64,000 nt of DNA from Flavobacterium sp. ASV13 (GTDB lineage Bacteria; Bacteroidota; Bacteroidia; Flavobacteriales; Flavobacteriaceae), in the NCBI RefSeq assembly GCF_000745775.1, contig NZ_JQJY01000008.1, forward strand, positions 1-64,000, given 5' to 3'. Made by a program: the position numbers and the translations under genes. The notes under the pieces are model-generated. The model was not told the origin of the DNA. It made no database searches and was given only the letters and a program-made list of their open reading frames with translations. Shown here in pieces: positions 16,275 to 24,941 of the stretch; position 1 is the stretch's first letter; every line of letters starts with the position of its first letter.

Positions 16275-17633
16275 TTAAACTTTTAATAAAATAGTAAACT
16301 GAGCTCCTTTTCCTAAATCGCTAATCACACTAACAGTTCCCTGATGCGCTTTTACGATTTGATCGACATAATAAAGTCCTAAACCTAAACCTTTTGTGTT
16401 GTGAAGGTTTCCTTGTTCTACACGATAAAATTTCTCAAAAAGCAGTGATTGTTTGTTTTTGGAAATGCCAATTCCGTCATCTTCAAAAATAATGGATAAT
16501 TGTTTTTCAACTATTCTCGTTTTAACGGTAATGGTTTTAGAACCATATTTTACAGCGTTTTCCAGAACATTTAGAAATGCAGTTGTTAAATGAAATTTAT
16601 CTAAAATTAAAACGGTTTTCTGTGTTTGAAAATCTGTTTTAAGATTGATTTTCGGAAATGCAATTTTAAAATCGTTTACAATCGAAAGCAGAAAATCTTC
16701 AGTTTCAATTTTTTCTTTTTTCAGTTCAATCTCATTTTCTGCCAATGAATTTGCCATAACCTGATCAATCAGATTCTGAAGTCGATTGTTTTGACGCGAA
16801 ATTGTATTGACAATCGAATTGAAATTTTCGTCGTTATCACGAATGCTTTTTTGTTCTAAAATCTTTGTAGAAATTCCTAAAGTTGCCAATGGCGTTTTGA
16901 GTTCATGCGTAATATTATTGATAAAATCAGTTTTGACATCGCTGACTTTTTTCTGCTTAATCAAAGCTTTAATCGCAATCACAAAAAGGGTGATAATCGT
17001 AGCAATCGAAAACAAAGACAAAATCAAAACAAAAGTCATTCGTCTTAAAATAATCATTTCCCAATCAATTACAGAAACGTACATCGAATCTTCAGTCAGC
17101 AATTGATAATTCTGATTTTCAAAGCTTCCGTTTGTGGTTCCAACATAACTTCGAACCAAAAAAGCATGATTCAGTGAAGCCAGATTTCCGTATAATTTAT
17201 TTTCAATAAAAGGTTTTTCAGAGAAAATTGTATCGGCTTTTTTGGTGTTTTTGTAGAGAATAAATTTGTTGAGAACAATCGCAAAATCAATTTTAAAATT
17301 GGGCAAATCCCGTTCAAACTTTCGCTGAATTTTTTGGGTTAAAGCATCTTTATATTCATTTTCTAAAATTCCGGTTTTAACAGTTGATTTGCTGTTTTTT
17401 CCAAGAATATAATTTTCAGATAAACTTTTGTAAAGCGCTTCTTTTTTAGAAACCAATACCGAATCAATATCACTGTAATTATTAGTGATTTGAGCAATTT
17501 CATTCTTAATCTGAGTATGAAATTGCGCCACTTTGTAGTCGTAAGTGGTTTTTACCAAATAACATTGCACCGTCGTCAAAACAATAAATGCTACGACAGA
17601 AAACGCTATTAATAAATTGATTCTTTGTTTCAT
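16275..17633 (-). CDS. Sensor histidine kinase
   Basis: The 452-residue inner-membrane kinase has TM1 at about residues 7-27, a periplasmic sensor region of about 170 residues without a recognised domain, and TM2 at about 200-224. The dimerisation box ITHELKTPLATLGIS holds the phosphorylated His243. The ATPase domain has the N box (LNVLENAVKYG), G1 (FEDDGIGIS) and G2 (GLGLGLYYVDQIV) motifs. It precedes and presumably phosphorylates the OmpR-type regulator 10 bp downstream. The stimulus is unknown, but an envelope signal fits the neighbouring barrel gene. Confidence 0.95.
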   Translation of the reverse strand: MKQRINLLIAFSVVAFIVLTTVQCYLVKTTYDYKVAQFHTQIKNEIAQITNNYSDIDSVLVSKKEALYKSLSENYILGKNSKSTVKTGILENEYKDALTQKIQRKFERDLPNFKIDFAIVLNKFILYKNTKKADTIFSEKPFIENKLYGNLASLNHAFLVRSYVGTTNGSFENQNYQLLTEDSMYVSVIDWEMIILRRMTFVLILSLFSIATIITLFVIAIKALIKQKKVSDVKTDFINNITHELKTPLATLGISTKILEQKSIRDNDENFNSIVNTISRQNNRLQNLIDQVMANSLAENEIELKKEKIETEDFLLSIVNDFKIAFPKINLKTDFQTQKTVLILDKFHLTTAFLNVLENAVKYGSKTITVKTRIVEKQLSIIFEDDGIGISKNKQSLLFEKFYRVEQGNLHNTKGLGLGLYYVDQIVKAHQGTVSVISDLGKGAQFTILLKV

Positions 17634-17651
17634 TTTTTATTTGAAATTATG

Positions 17652-17760
17652 GGCCACTGATTTTACGGATTGAACTGGTTTGCACAGATTAAATTTTAAT
17701 GGACTCTTTAAAAAAAATAAATTCGCATGAACCAGTTCAATCCGTGTCATCTGTGTGCCA
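17652..17760. repeat. Long-arm inverted repeat between divergent genes
   Basis: CGGATTGAACTGGTT (17666-17680) pairs perfectly with AACCAGTTCAATCCG (17730-17744). Flanking sequences GCCACTGATTTTA and TGTCATCTGTGTGCC extend the stem imperfectly. The loop is AT-rich. It lies in the control region between the histidine kinase and the barrel gene. Confidence 0.75.
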
Positions 17761-17854
17761 ATTTTCTCCGCTCAAAAATAATGCTTTTATAAAACAAAAA
17801 AGCCATTAACCGCGCATTAACCTACAATTAACCTTCAGAACATTTTTTTAGAAC

Positions 17855-17862
17855 CACTTTTG
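17855..17862 (+). promoter_or_regulatory. Possible -7 element for the outer-membrane receptor gene
   Basis: CACTTTTG differs by one base from TAnnTTTG and lies 40 bp before the ATG at 17902. Confidence 0.35.
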
Positions 17863-17901
17863 CACTTTCTCAAATCAAAATAATCTAAAAATTATCTTTA
17901 T

Positions 17902-20004
17902 ATGCCTCTAAAAATTCTCCTCCTAATTTTACTTTTTTTGTTTTCATTTTTAGCTAATGCCCAAAATGAATCTCCAAAAGACTCAATTTCAAATTATTTG
18001 AAAGAAGTCGTCATCAGTAGAAACAAAAAAACGTTTACCAATTCAAACGGAAATATAAAAGTTGATGTTGCGAATTCAATTTACAATTCAATTCCAAATC
18101 CGGTTGATTTGCTTACAAAATTGCCAGCGGTACAAGTGAGTTCAGATCGCGAAAAAATTACGGTTGTCGGTAAAGGAAGTCCGCTGATTTATATTGACAA
18201 TCAAAAAGTGACAATGAATGATTTGAATGTTTTGGCTGTCGCCGATATCAAAACAATTGAAATCATTCAAAATCCATCTTCAAAATATGAAGCCGAAGGC
18301 CGCGCCGTAATTTTAATTACCAGAAAATTTAGCAAAAAAGATAGTTTTAGAACTGAAGTTTCTGAAACGGCTTCTTTTAAAAAGAACTTCAATAACTACT
18401 TAGGATTTAATTCCAGCTTCAAAAAAAACAAAATAGAATGGAAAACTAATTTTAATTACAACCGATTGAATCCGTGGGAGAATCACAGTATTGATTATCA
18501 GATTCCAGCTGCCGAAATTGCTTCTATATATGATGTAACTGCGAGTACAAAAAGGAAACAATTTGTTTTTGGAGGCGGTTTCTTTTTCAAGATAAACGAT
18601 GAAGATTATTTTTCGTTTAATATAAGCAGCAAACTGCAAAGTGATTCTTTTCCGATTAATACAATCACGAATAATAAAAATAAAGATGAAGTAAATAATG
18701 TTGTAACGTATAGTGATAATGACGGACAAAAGAATTTTGTAAACTCATTTTTGAATTATTCTAAGAAGATAAAATCTATTGATACGCAAGTTTTTACGGG
18801 ATTACAGTTTTCTAATTTCGATCAGAAATCCTGGAGCCAGGTTCAGGATAATTTTAATGATACACAATTTGATTTGACACAAATTCGCGATCAGAAATTT
18901 AAAGTAAATGTTTTTTCAGGAAGAATTGATTTGGAGAAAAAAATCAAAAACGAAATGAAATTAGAAGCTGGCGGGTTATTTTCGTCGGCAAACTCAAAGT
19001 CAGATATTGCTATTTTTTATAATCAAACAAATACAAATGAAATCAGTAATTATGATTTTGAAGAACAAAATCTGGCTGGCTATACACAGCTTTCCGGAAA
19101 AATAAAAAAAGTCAATTTCTCAATTGGAATCAGAGTAGAAAATACAAATGTAAACGGCAAATTTAAAACCGATTTGTTGCCTTTGATTGATAAAAACTAC
19201 ACCAACTTTTTTCCGAAAGCACAGTTTACTTATGCAATTGATAGTACAAAAAGCATTAACGTAAATTACGCAAAAAGCATTTCGAGACCTAATTATTCTT
19301 CGTTAAGCCAAGGCGCAACATACATTAATCCGTATTTTTTGTATTCAAGGAATGTTTTTCTGGATCCAACTATTATTGATGAAATTTCGACGTCTTTTCA
19401 ATATCATGATAAATCGGTAAAACTGAGTTATTATCAAAATAAAAATCCGGTTTACAATAGTTTCTTTTTTGATAATGAACAAAATATCATGACTTTTAAA
19501 GATGTAAATTTTGATAAAGAATGGGGATTAAACCTTGATTTTGAAGTGCCTTTTACATATAAATTTTGGACAATGAATAACTCCGTGATTTTTATTCTGG
19601 AGAAAATTGAAGATGCATCGGCGGTATTTTTATCTTCAAAACCTTATTTGTATTTCTATTCTAATAATGAATTCAAACTTCCAAAAGATTATAATATAAT
19701 GATAGGTTGGTGGGGCGCTACAACGCAATACAAAGGTGTTTTTGAACGAAATCCTCGATTTGTTTTTGATATGGCGCTGTCAAAAAAGTTTTTTAAAAAC
19801 TGGAATTGTACTTTGAGTTGGAATAATGTTTTTAAAAATGTAATTGAAAAAGAAGAATTTACGATTAACAATATTAGTTCAAAAGCAAGATATGTAGTTG
19901 ATGCTCATGAAGTTTCGATTGCAATTAAATATTCCTTCGGAAAAATAAAAGAAAGCCAATTCAAAGAAAAAAATATTGATGAAAACGAAAATAGAGTCCG
20001 ATAA
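17902..20004 (+). CDS. Outer-membrane receptor-like beta-barrel protein
   Basis: The 700-residue protein has a signal peptide (MPLKILLLILLFLFSFLANAQ) and then a TonB-receptor-like plug: LKEVVISRNKKTF, PVDLLTKLPAVQV and the ADIKTIEIIQNPSSKYEAEG block. A large barrel follows, with a terminal strand AIKYSFGK near residue 680. It matches the Bacteroidota outer-membrane beta-barrel family whose members often carry a carboxypeptidase-like N-terminal domain. That domain is missing here, so this is a short version. Divergence from the two-component system suggests regulation by it; the ligand is unknown. Confidence 0.85.
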   Translation: MPLKILLLILLFLFSFLANAQNESPKDSISNYLKEVVISRNKKTFTNSNGNIKVDVANSIYNSIPNPVDLLTKLPAVQVSSDREKITVVGKGSPLIYIDNQKVTMNDLNVLAVADIKTIEIIQNPSSKYEAEGRAVILITRKFSKKDSFRTEVSETASFKKNFNNYLGFNSSFKKNKIEWKTNFNYNRLNPWENHSIDYQIPAAEIASIYDVTASTKRKQFVFGGGFFFKINDEDYFSFNISSKLQSDSFPINTITNNKNKDEVNNVVTYSDNDGQKNFVNSFLNYSKKIKSIDTQVFTGLQFSNFDQKSWSQVQDNFNDTQFDLTQIRDQKFKVNVFSGRIDLEKKIKNEMKLEAGGLFSSANSKSDIAIFYNQTNTNEISNYDFEEQNLAGYTQLSGKIKKVNFSIGIRVENTNVNGKFKTDLLPLIDKNYTNFFPKAQFTYAIDSTKSINVNYAKSISRPNYSSLSQGATYINPYFLYSRNVFLDPTIIDEISTSFQYHDKSVKLSYYQNKNPVYNSFFFDNEQNIMTFKDVNFDKEWGLNLDFEVPFTYKFWTMNNSVIFILEKIEDASAVFLSSKPYLYFYSNNEFKLPKDYNIMIGWWGATTQYKGVFERNPRFVFDMALSKKFFKNWNCTLSWNNVFKNVIEKEEFTINNISSKARYVVDAHEVSIAIKYSFGKIKESQFKEKNIDENENRVR

Positions 20005-20099
20005 AAACTAAAAATATTTTTAAGCTTATTCTTACTGATTTTGAAAAAAAGTGACGTTCTTTAGATCGTAATTAAAAGAATGGAAATCTAATAAAGAAT

Positions 20100-20747
20100 A
20101 TGAAAAAAAGAATATTGACTGTTTTGTTTTTATTGAGTTTTGTTTTTGCTAACGCTCAGATTGTTAAGCCTTTTGTTGGTGCTGGAATTTATCTACATTC
20201 TGATTTTGAAAATTCAGGTTTTTTAAGTTTAAGATCTGGAGCTGAATTTAATGTGAGTAAATACATAAAACCTGAAATTGAAATTAGCGGTTTGCTAGGA
20301 AGTCTGGAATCTAGCAGTAAGCTTGATGCTAATAATGTTATGATTGCTGAAATTACAAGGTCGGTATCTGCGGTTAATTTTAGTTTTTGTCCAAAGATTA
20401 TTTTAGGAAATGAATTGGTTTCTTATTTTGAAATTCTTCCAAAATATTCCATTTCGACTATTGAAGCGCATAAAAATTCTTATAATTATACGAATGGCAA
20501 TTTTACCTCCAGCAAAATGGAAATTGCAAAAGAATGGAGTCAGTCTTTTGGAATTGGAATTGGCTATACTTTTAGTTTTTCTGATGAATATTCAGATTCA
20601 ATGAGTCTTATTTTAGATCTGCAGAATGTCGATCTCGGAAAACCATTAAATAAATTAAGTCCGAATGCTAGTCGGGTAGATACAAAATGGACGATTGGTT
20701 TTGGTATTAACTATTATATTAATTTGAAGAAGAAGAAGAAAGTTTAA
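20100..20747 (+). CDS. Outer-membrane beta-barrel protein
   Basis: The 215-residue protein has a signal peptide (MKKRILTVLFLLSFVFANAQ) and a small barrel pattern: IVKPFVGAGIYLH, FLSLRSGAEFNVSKYI, SAVNFSFCPKIIL, QSFGIGIGYTFSFSDE and WTIGFGINYYINL. It ends in a lysine-rich tail (KKKKKV). It follows the receptor-like gene by 95 bp on the same strand and may be coregulated with it. A perfect terminator lies 17 bp after its stop. Confidence 0.7.
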   Translation: MKKRILTVLFLLSFVFANAQIVKPFVGAGIYLHSDFENSGFLSLRSGAEFNVSKYIKPEIEISGLLGSLESSSKLDANNVMIAEITRSVSAVNFSFCPKIILGNELVSYFEILPKYSISTIEAHKNSYNYTNGNFTSSKMEIAKEWSQSFGIGIGYTFSFSDEYSDSMSLILDLQNVDLGKPLNKLSPNASRVDTKWTIGFGINYYINLKKKKKV

Positions 20748-20764
20748 AAGCTGAAATAAAACAA

Positions 20765-20794
20765 AAATCCCTTGAAATTTCAAGGGATTTTTTA
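20765..20794. terminator. Bidirectional intrinsic terminator
   Basis: AAATCCCTTGAAATTTCAAGGGATTT is a perfect stem flanked by A and T runs. It separates the convergent barrel gene and rsmD. Confidence 0.85.
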
Positions 20795-20813
20795 TGATTT
20801 AAAAAGAAGAAAA

Positions 20814-21419
20814 TTATCCTTCGTCTTCTTCTGTAATTTTTATTGGAGAATCTCCCGGAAGTTCTTCATCATCGTCAGTTGAGTTTAATTCGAAGAAACT
20901 GAAAAAAGAACCGCCATAACTTTTCTGAAAAGAAAAATTACTCAAATGATCAAGCTTTGTATATTTTGAATGCTCAATAATCATCATTCCGTCCTCATGA
21001 AGCAAATCTCTTTCAAAAACAGTTAGTACAATTTTTTCAAAAGTCGCCTGATCGAGTCCGTAAGGAGGATCGGCAAAAACAATATCATAAGAAGTTTTGC
21101 AGCTTTCCAAAAATTTGAAAACATCGCTTTTTGTTGCCGCAATATCAAAATCATATTCTGACGAAACCTGTTTGATGAATTTTACACATCCAAAATCACC
21201 ATCTACAGAGGTAATTGGTGCGCTTCCGCGTGAAGCGAATTCATAACTGATATTTCCAGTTCCTGAAAATAGATCTAAAACCTTTAAGCTGTCAAAACTG
21301 AAATGATTGTTCAAAACATTGAATAATGCTTCTTTGCTCATATCAGTTGTTGGTCTTACAGGAAGGTTTTTTGGTGGAGAAATTCGACGCCCTTTGTGTT
21401 TTCCTGAAATAATTCTCAT
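20814..21419 (-). CDS. rsmD: 16S rRNA (guanine-N2-)-methyltransferase RsmD
   Basis: This 201-residue SAM-dependent enzyme methylates G966 of 16S rRNA in E. coli. It begins with the family signature MRIISGKHKGRRI and has RPTTDMSKEALFNVL. The SAM site is VLDLFSGTGNISYEFASRG and the catalytic motif IV is DIVFADPPYGL. The C-terminus has an acidic tail of about 25 residues (STDDDEELPGDSP...). Its ATG overlaps the stop of the DUF3822 gene by 4 bp, so the two are translationally coupled. Confidence 0.95.
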   Translation of the reverse strand: MRIISGKHKGRRISPPKNLPVRPTTDMSKEALFNVLNNHFSFDSLKVLDLFSGTGNISYEFASRGSAPITSVDGDFGCVKFIKQVSSEYDFDIAATKSDVFKFLESCKTSYDIVFADPPYGLDQATFEKIVLTVFERDLLHEDGMMIIEHSKYTKLDHLSNFSFQKSYGGSFFSFFELNSTDDDEELPGDSPIKITEEDEG

Positions 21420-22273
21420 GATTGGAATAAGATATAATGTTTTTGATTTTCTTTTAAAGAGAAGCTGTTTTTTTGCTGTAACGTGCTTACATCCAGAAAG
21501 GATATATTACGAATGTATTTATACGCAATGGCATAAAACGGATCGTTTTGGTCTATCGTGCCTAATAATTCGAGAGGAAAAATCTCGGGATTTAAATTCG
21601 ATTGTTCGGCAGTAAATAGTAGGTAATATAGAAAATCTTCAGGGGTTTGATATTCAAATGAATTGAAAAAAAGAAGTTTCTGGTTTTGAACCACTATAAC
21701 TTCAAAATGGCCAGGATTAAAATTGACCACCATTTTCTTTTCGTCGTTGTTTCTTGAATTGTCCAGAATTTTTTCGACCAAAATACTATTGGCATGTTTG
21801 TAATCAAATGATCCAACATTATCAATCAAAAAATTATTGATATTCACATACGGAATATACACCGAATTCATGTGATAATTTGAAATTTGATCAAACGTAA
21901 AAAAATCGGTTTCAAAAACTTTTGTAGTGTATTGCAGATAACTTCCAAGATATTCCTCATCAAACAAAGGTTCTGGAACAAAAGTCGAAAGATTATTGTT
22001 GTGAATCACCATTACTTCGTCGTAAATGTCTTTTAATTCAGAATTATTTTTGAAAGCCTCGCTAAACAGATCTTCAATTTTACCGGTTTTGCCTGACGTA
22101 TCAAACTTTATTTCTTTATAGGTTGTAATGACATTATTTAAAGTGTCAAAACAACAAAATGAAAATCCAGTCAGAGAAACCTGAATAGAAAGTTTTTTGT
22201 AATTTTTGGAAGTAATGTTAATATTTTGTAATGACATATCTGATTTACAAATCGTTACTTGTTTTTGAATCAA
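21416..22273 (-). CDS. DUF3822-family protein
   Basis: The 285-residue protein belongs to a Bacteroidota family of unknown function that typically precedes rsmD. I see an ASKHA-like arrangement (LSIQVSLTGFSFCCFD near the start; KMVVNFNPGHFEVIVVQNQKLLFFNSF around residue 185), compatible with an inactive actin/hexokinase fold. No signal peptide or membrane helix is present. The ATG at 22237, giving MSLQNINITSKNYKKL, may be the real start. Overlap with rsmD suggests an rRNA or ribosome link, but that is inference. Confidence 0.8.
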   Translation of the reverse strand: MIQKQVTICKSDMSLQNINITSKNYKKLSIQVSLTGFSFCCFDTLNNVITTYKEIKFDTSGKTGKIEDLFSEAFKNNSELKDIYDEVMVIHNNNLSTFVPEPLFDEEYLGSYLQYTTKVFETDFFTFDQISNYHMNSVYIPYVNINNFLIDNVGSFDYKHANSILVEKILDNSRNNDEKKMVVNFNPGHFEVIVVQNQKLLFFNSFEYQTPEDFLYYLLFTAEQSNLNPEIFPLELLGTIDQNDPFYAIAYKYIRNISFLDVSTLQQKNSFSLKENQKHYILFQS

Positions 22274-22556
22274 GAAAGAATTTAAGCGACCACAAACTTA
22301 CAAATAAAATAAATAACAATGTCAATTTCAATTTTAATGAAAATGACTAAATAAAATGCAATTTCAAAAATTAATGTTACAATAAAGTTAGCAAAGTATT
22401 ATTATTGTGTTTATTATGAGGTATTTAGTGATGTCAGTGGATTCTAAGTTTCAGACCTTGTTTTTACATTTTGATATTGATATTGAATTTTTCGATTTGC
22501 TATTTAGATTGTAATTGCCATTAAAAAAGACGAACTTTGTATTCCAATTTTACCCT
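22274..22556. other. AT-rich intergenic region between divergent genes
   Basis: It separates the leftward DUF3822/rsmD pair from the rightward helicase and must hold both promoters. I see no repeat or gene. GAACTTTG about 25 bp before the helicase ATG is a one-mismatch -7 element. Confidence 0.4.
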
Positions 22557-23966
22557 ATGAATTCAACATTGTTTTACAGCGTTTTACAAAAAAGATTCCC
22601 TTTTGCACCCACATACAAACAAGATGTTTTTTTTCAGAAAATCGCAATTTTTTTAACTGAACCTAAAAACGATACGATTTTTGTACTGAAAGGATATGCC
22701 GGAACCGGAAAAACAACGGTGATTTCAACGATTGTAAACAATCTTGGAGAAATCAATAAAAAATTTGTTTTGCTTGCGCCAACAGGACGTGCAGCAAAAG
22801 TGATTTCGAATTACTCCAATACAGCAGCATTTACGATTCATAAAAAAATATATTTTCCTAAAAAATCATCGGGCGGCGGAGTAGCTTTTACAAAACAAGT
22901 CAATAAACATAAAAACACCATTTTTATAGTTGATGAGGCTTCGATGATTTCAGACAGCACGCTTGACAGTGGATCGCTTCTGGATGATTTAATCAATTAT
23001 GTATATTCCGGAAGCAATTGCAAAATGATTCTTTTGGGAGATACAGCGCAGCTTCCTCCGGTGAATTTAGATATTTCTCCGGCGCTTGATATTCAGACAT
23101 TAGGCGTTCATTATGATAAAGAAATTGAACATATTGAGTTAGACGAAGTTATGCGTCAGGAAGAAAATTCGGGGATTTTATTTAATGCGACAGAACTGCG
23201 TGAATTGCTGAAAGAAAGCTTTATTACAGAGTTTAAATTCAATGTAAAAAAGTTCAAAGATATTGTTCGATTGACAGATGGATACGACATTCAGGATGCT
23301 ATAAATTCGGCTTACAGCAATTATAGTATTGAAGACACGGCTTTTATTGTTCGGTCAAATAAAAGAGCAAATCAGTATAATGAACAAATCAGAAGCCGAA
23401 TTTTATTTAAGGAAAGTGAACTTTCGGTTGGCGATTTTTTAATGGTTGTCAAAAACAATTATTTCTGGCTGAAAGAAACCGATGAAGCAGGATTTATTGC
23501 CAATGGTGATATTATTGAAGTTTTGGAAATGTTCGGAATCAGAGAATTATACGGATTTACTTTTGCCAAAGTAAAAATCAGAATGGTCGATTATCCGGAC
23601 CAAAAGCCTTTTGAAACAGTTTTGATTTTAGATACCATAAAAAGCGAATCTCCGTCGTTAACATATGAAGAATCAAATCGTTTGTACGAAGAAGTAATGA
23701 AAGATTACGAAGACGAACCAACGAAATACAAGAGATTTCAAAAAGTAAAAGAAAATGAATATTTCAATGGTCTTCAGGTAAAATTCTCCTACGCAATCAC
23801 GTGTCACAAATCGCAGGGAGGGCAATGGAATACGGTTTTTATCGAACAGCCATACTTGCCGGATGGTATTGATAGAGATTACATTAGATGGCTTTATACG
23901 GCTATGACGCGTGCTAAAAATAAATTATATTTGATAGGATTTAAAGACGAGAGTTTTGAGGAATAG
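22557..23966 (+). CDS. RecD-like ATP-dependent DNA helicase
   Basis: The ATG at 22557 gives a 469-residue protein; an upstream TTG at 22515 is unlikely to be used. It is a superfamily 1B helicase of the RecD/Dda type. Walker A is GYAGTGKTT (residues 46-54), motif Ia LLAPTGRAAKVI, Walker B FIVDEASMI, motif III LLGDTAQLPPV, motif V YAITCHKSQGGQW and motif VI WLYTAMTRAKNKLYLIG. It lacks the RecD N-terminal region and no recB or recC is nearby, so it acts outside a RecBCD complex. A role in replication or repair is inferred from the family. Confidence 0.9.
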   Translation: MNSTLFYSVLQKRFPFAPTYKQDVFFQKIAIFLTEPKNDTIFVLKGYAGTGKTTVISTIVNNLGEINKKFVLLAPTGRAAKVISNYSNTAAFTIHKKIYFPKKSSGGGVAFTKQVNKHKNTIFIVDEASMISDSTLDSGSLLDDLINYVYSGSNCKMILLGDTAQLPPVNLDISPALDIQTLGVHYDKEIEHIELDEVMRQEENSGILFNATELRELLKESFITEFKFNVKKFKDIVRLTDGYDIQDAINSAYSNYSIEDTAFIVRSNKRANQYNEQIRSRILFKESELSVGDFLMVVKNNYFWLKETDEAGFIANGDIIEVLEMFGIRELYGFTFAKVKIRMVDYPDQKPFETVLILDTIKSESPSLTYEESNRLYEEVMKDYEDEPTKYKRFQKVKENEYFNGLQVKFSYAITCHKSQGGQWNTVFIEQPYLPDGIDRDYIRWLYTAMTRAKNKLYLIGFKDESFEE

Positions 23967-23977
23967 TTTTTTTGATA

Positions 23978-24049
23978 GCCACGAATTCACGAATTAATTC
24001 AAATACTTTGCGTATAGATTTTAAAAAAATAAATTCGTGAATTCGTGGC
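23978..24049. repeat. Perfect 18-bp-arm inverted repeat
   Basis: GCCACGAATTCACGAATT (23978-23995) is the exact reverse complement of 24032-24049, with a 36-bp AT-rich loop. It fills the gap between the helicase and the dioxygenase-like gene and has no T run. Confidence 0.85.
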
Positions 24050-24079
24050 GGAAAATTTTACTGTTTTAAATACGAAAAA

Positions 24080-24910
24080 ATGACAACACTAAACGACTTA
24101 CATTCGATTTCTTCAACGTTTTCGAATACAGATAAAATGCCGGTTCTGTTTTTAGGACATGGAAGCCCAATGAATGCTATTGAAGAAAATCAGTTTGTTA
24201 CTGGTTTTCGTGAATTGGCTAAAACTTTGCCACAGCCAAATGCTATTTTATGTGTTTCGGCGCACTGGTTTACAAAAGGGACAAAAGTAACTTCTATGGA
24301 AATGCCAAGAACGATTCATGATTTTGGAGGTTTTCCGCAGGCACTTTTTGATGTACAATATCCTGCAAAAGGAAGTCCGGAGTTAGCAGTTGAAACCAAA
24401 AAAATCTTAGATCCAGTTCAGGTCGAATTAGACGAACATTGGGGCTTGGATCATGGTGCGTGGAGCGTAATTAAACATTTATATCCAAATGCAGATGTTC
24501 CGGTGATTCAGTTGAGTATTGATTACACGAAATCGGGTCAATATCATTTTGAATTGGCGCAGAAATTACAAGCCTTGCGTTACAAAGGCGTTTTGATAAT
24601 TGGAAGCGGGAATATTGTGCATAATCTACGTTTGGTCGATTTCAGAAATTTCGACAAAGACAATTACGGTTACGATTGGGCAATTGAAGCCAGAGAAACT
24701 GTAAATAATTATTTATTAGATGGGAATTTTCAGCCTTTGATTGATTTCGAAAAAATGAATAAAGCCGTTCAATTGGCGATTCCGACTCCAGATCATTATT
24801 TACCGTTATTATATACTTTAGGTTTAAAAGATAAAACTGATGAACTGGAACTTTTCAATGATAAACTTTTGGCAGGTTCGTTGAGTATGACTTCGGTAAA
24901 AATGATTTGA
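24080..24910 (+). CDS. ygiD: 4,5-DOPA-extradiol-dioxygenase-like protein (LigB superfamily)
   Basis: The 276-residue protein matches the bacterial YgiD / plant DODA group of class III extradiol dioxygenases. Metal-binding and catalytic histidines are visible in LFLGHGSPMNAI, VSAHWFTKGT and the GLDHGAWSVIKHLYP block. IIGSGNIVHNLR is another family signature. In bacteria the physiological substrate is unknown; the name comes from activity on DOPA in plants and in vitro tests of homologues. It is cytoplasmic and appears monocistronic. Confidence 0.92.
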   Translation: MTTLNDLHSISSTFSNTDKMPVLFLGHGSPMNAIEENQFVTGFRELAKTLPQPNAILCVSAHWFTKGTKVTSMEMPRTIHDFGGFPQALFDVQYPAKGSPELAVETKKILDPVQVELDEHWGLDHGAWSVIKHLYPNADVPVIQLSIDYTKSGQYHFELAQKLQALRYKGVLIIGSGNIVHNLRLVDFRNFDKDNYGYDWAIEARETVNNYLLDGNFQPLIDFEKMNKAVQLAIPTPDHYLPLLYTLGLKDKTDELELFNDKLLAGSLSMTSVKMI

Positions 24911-24941
24911 TTTTTGTTGGAATAATAATAAAATTATTTTT

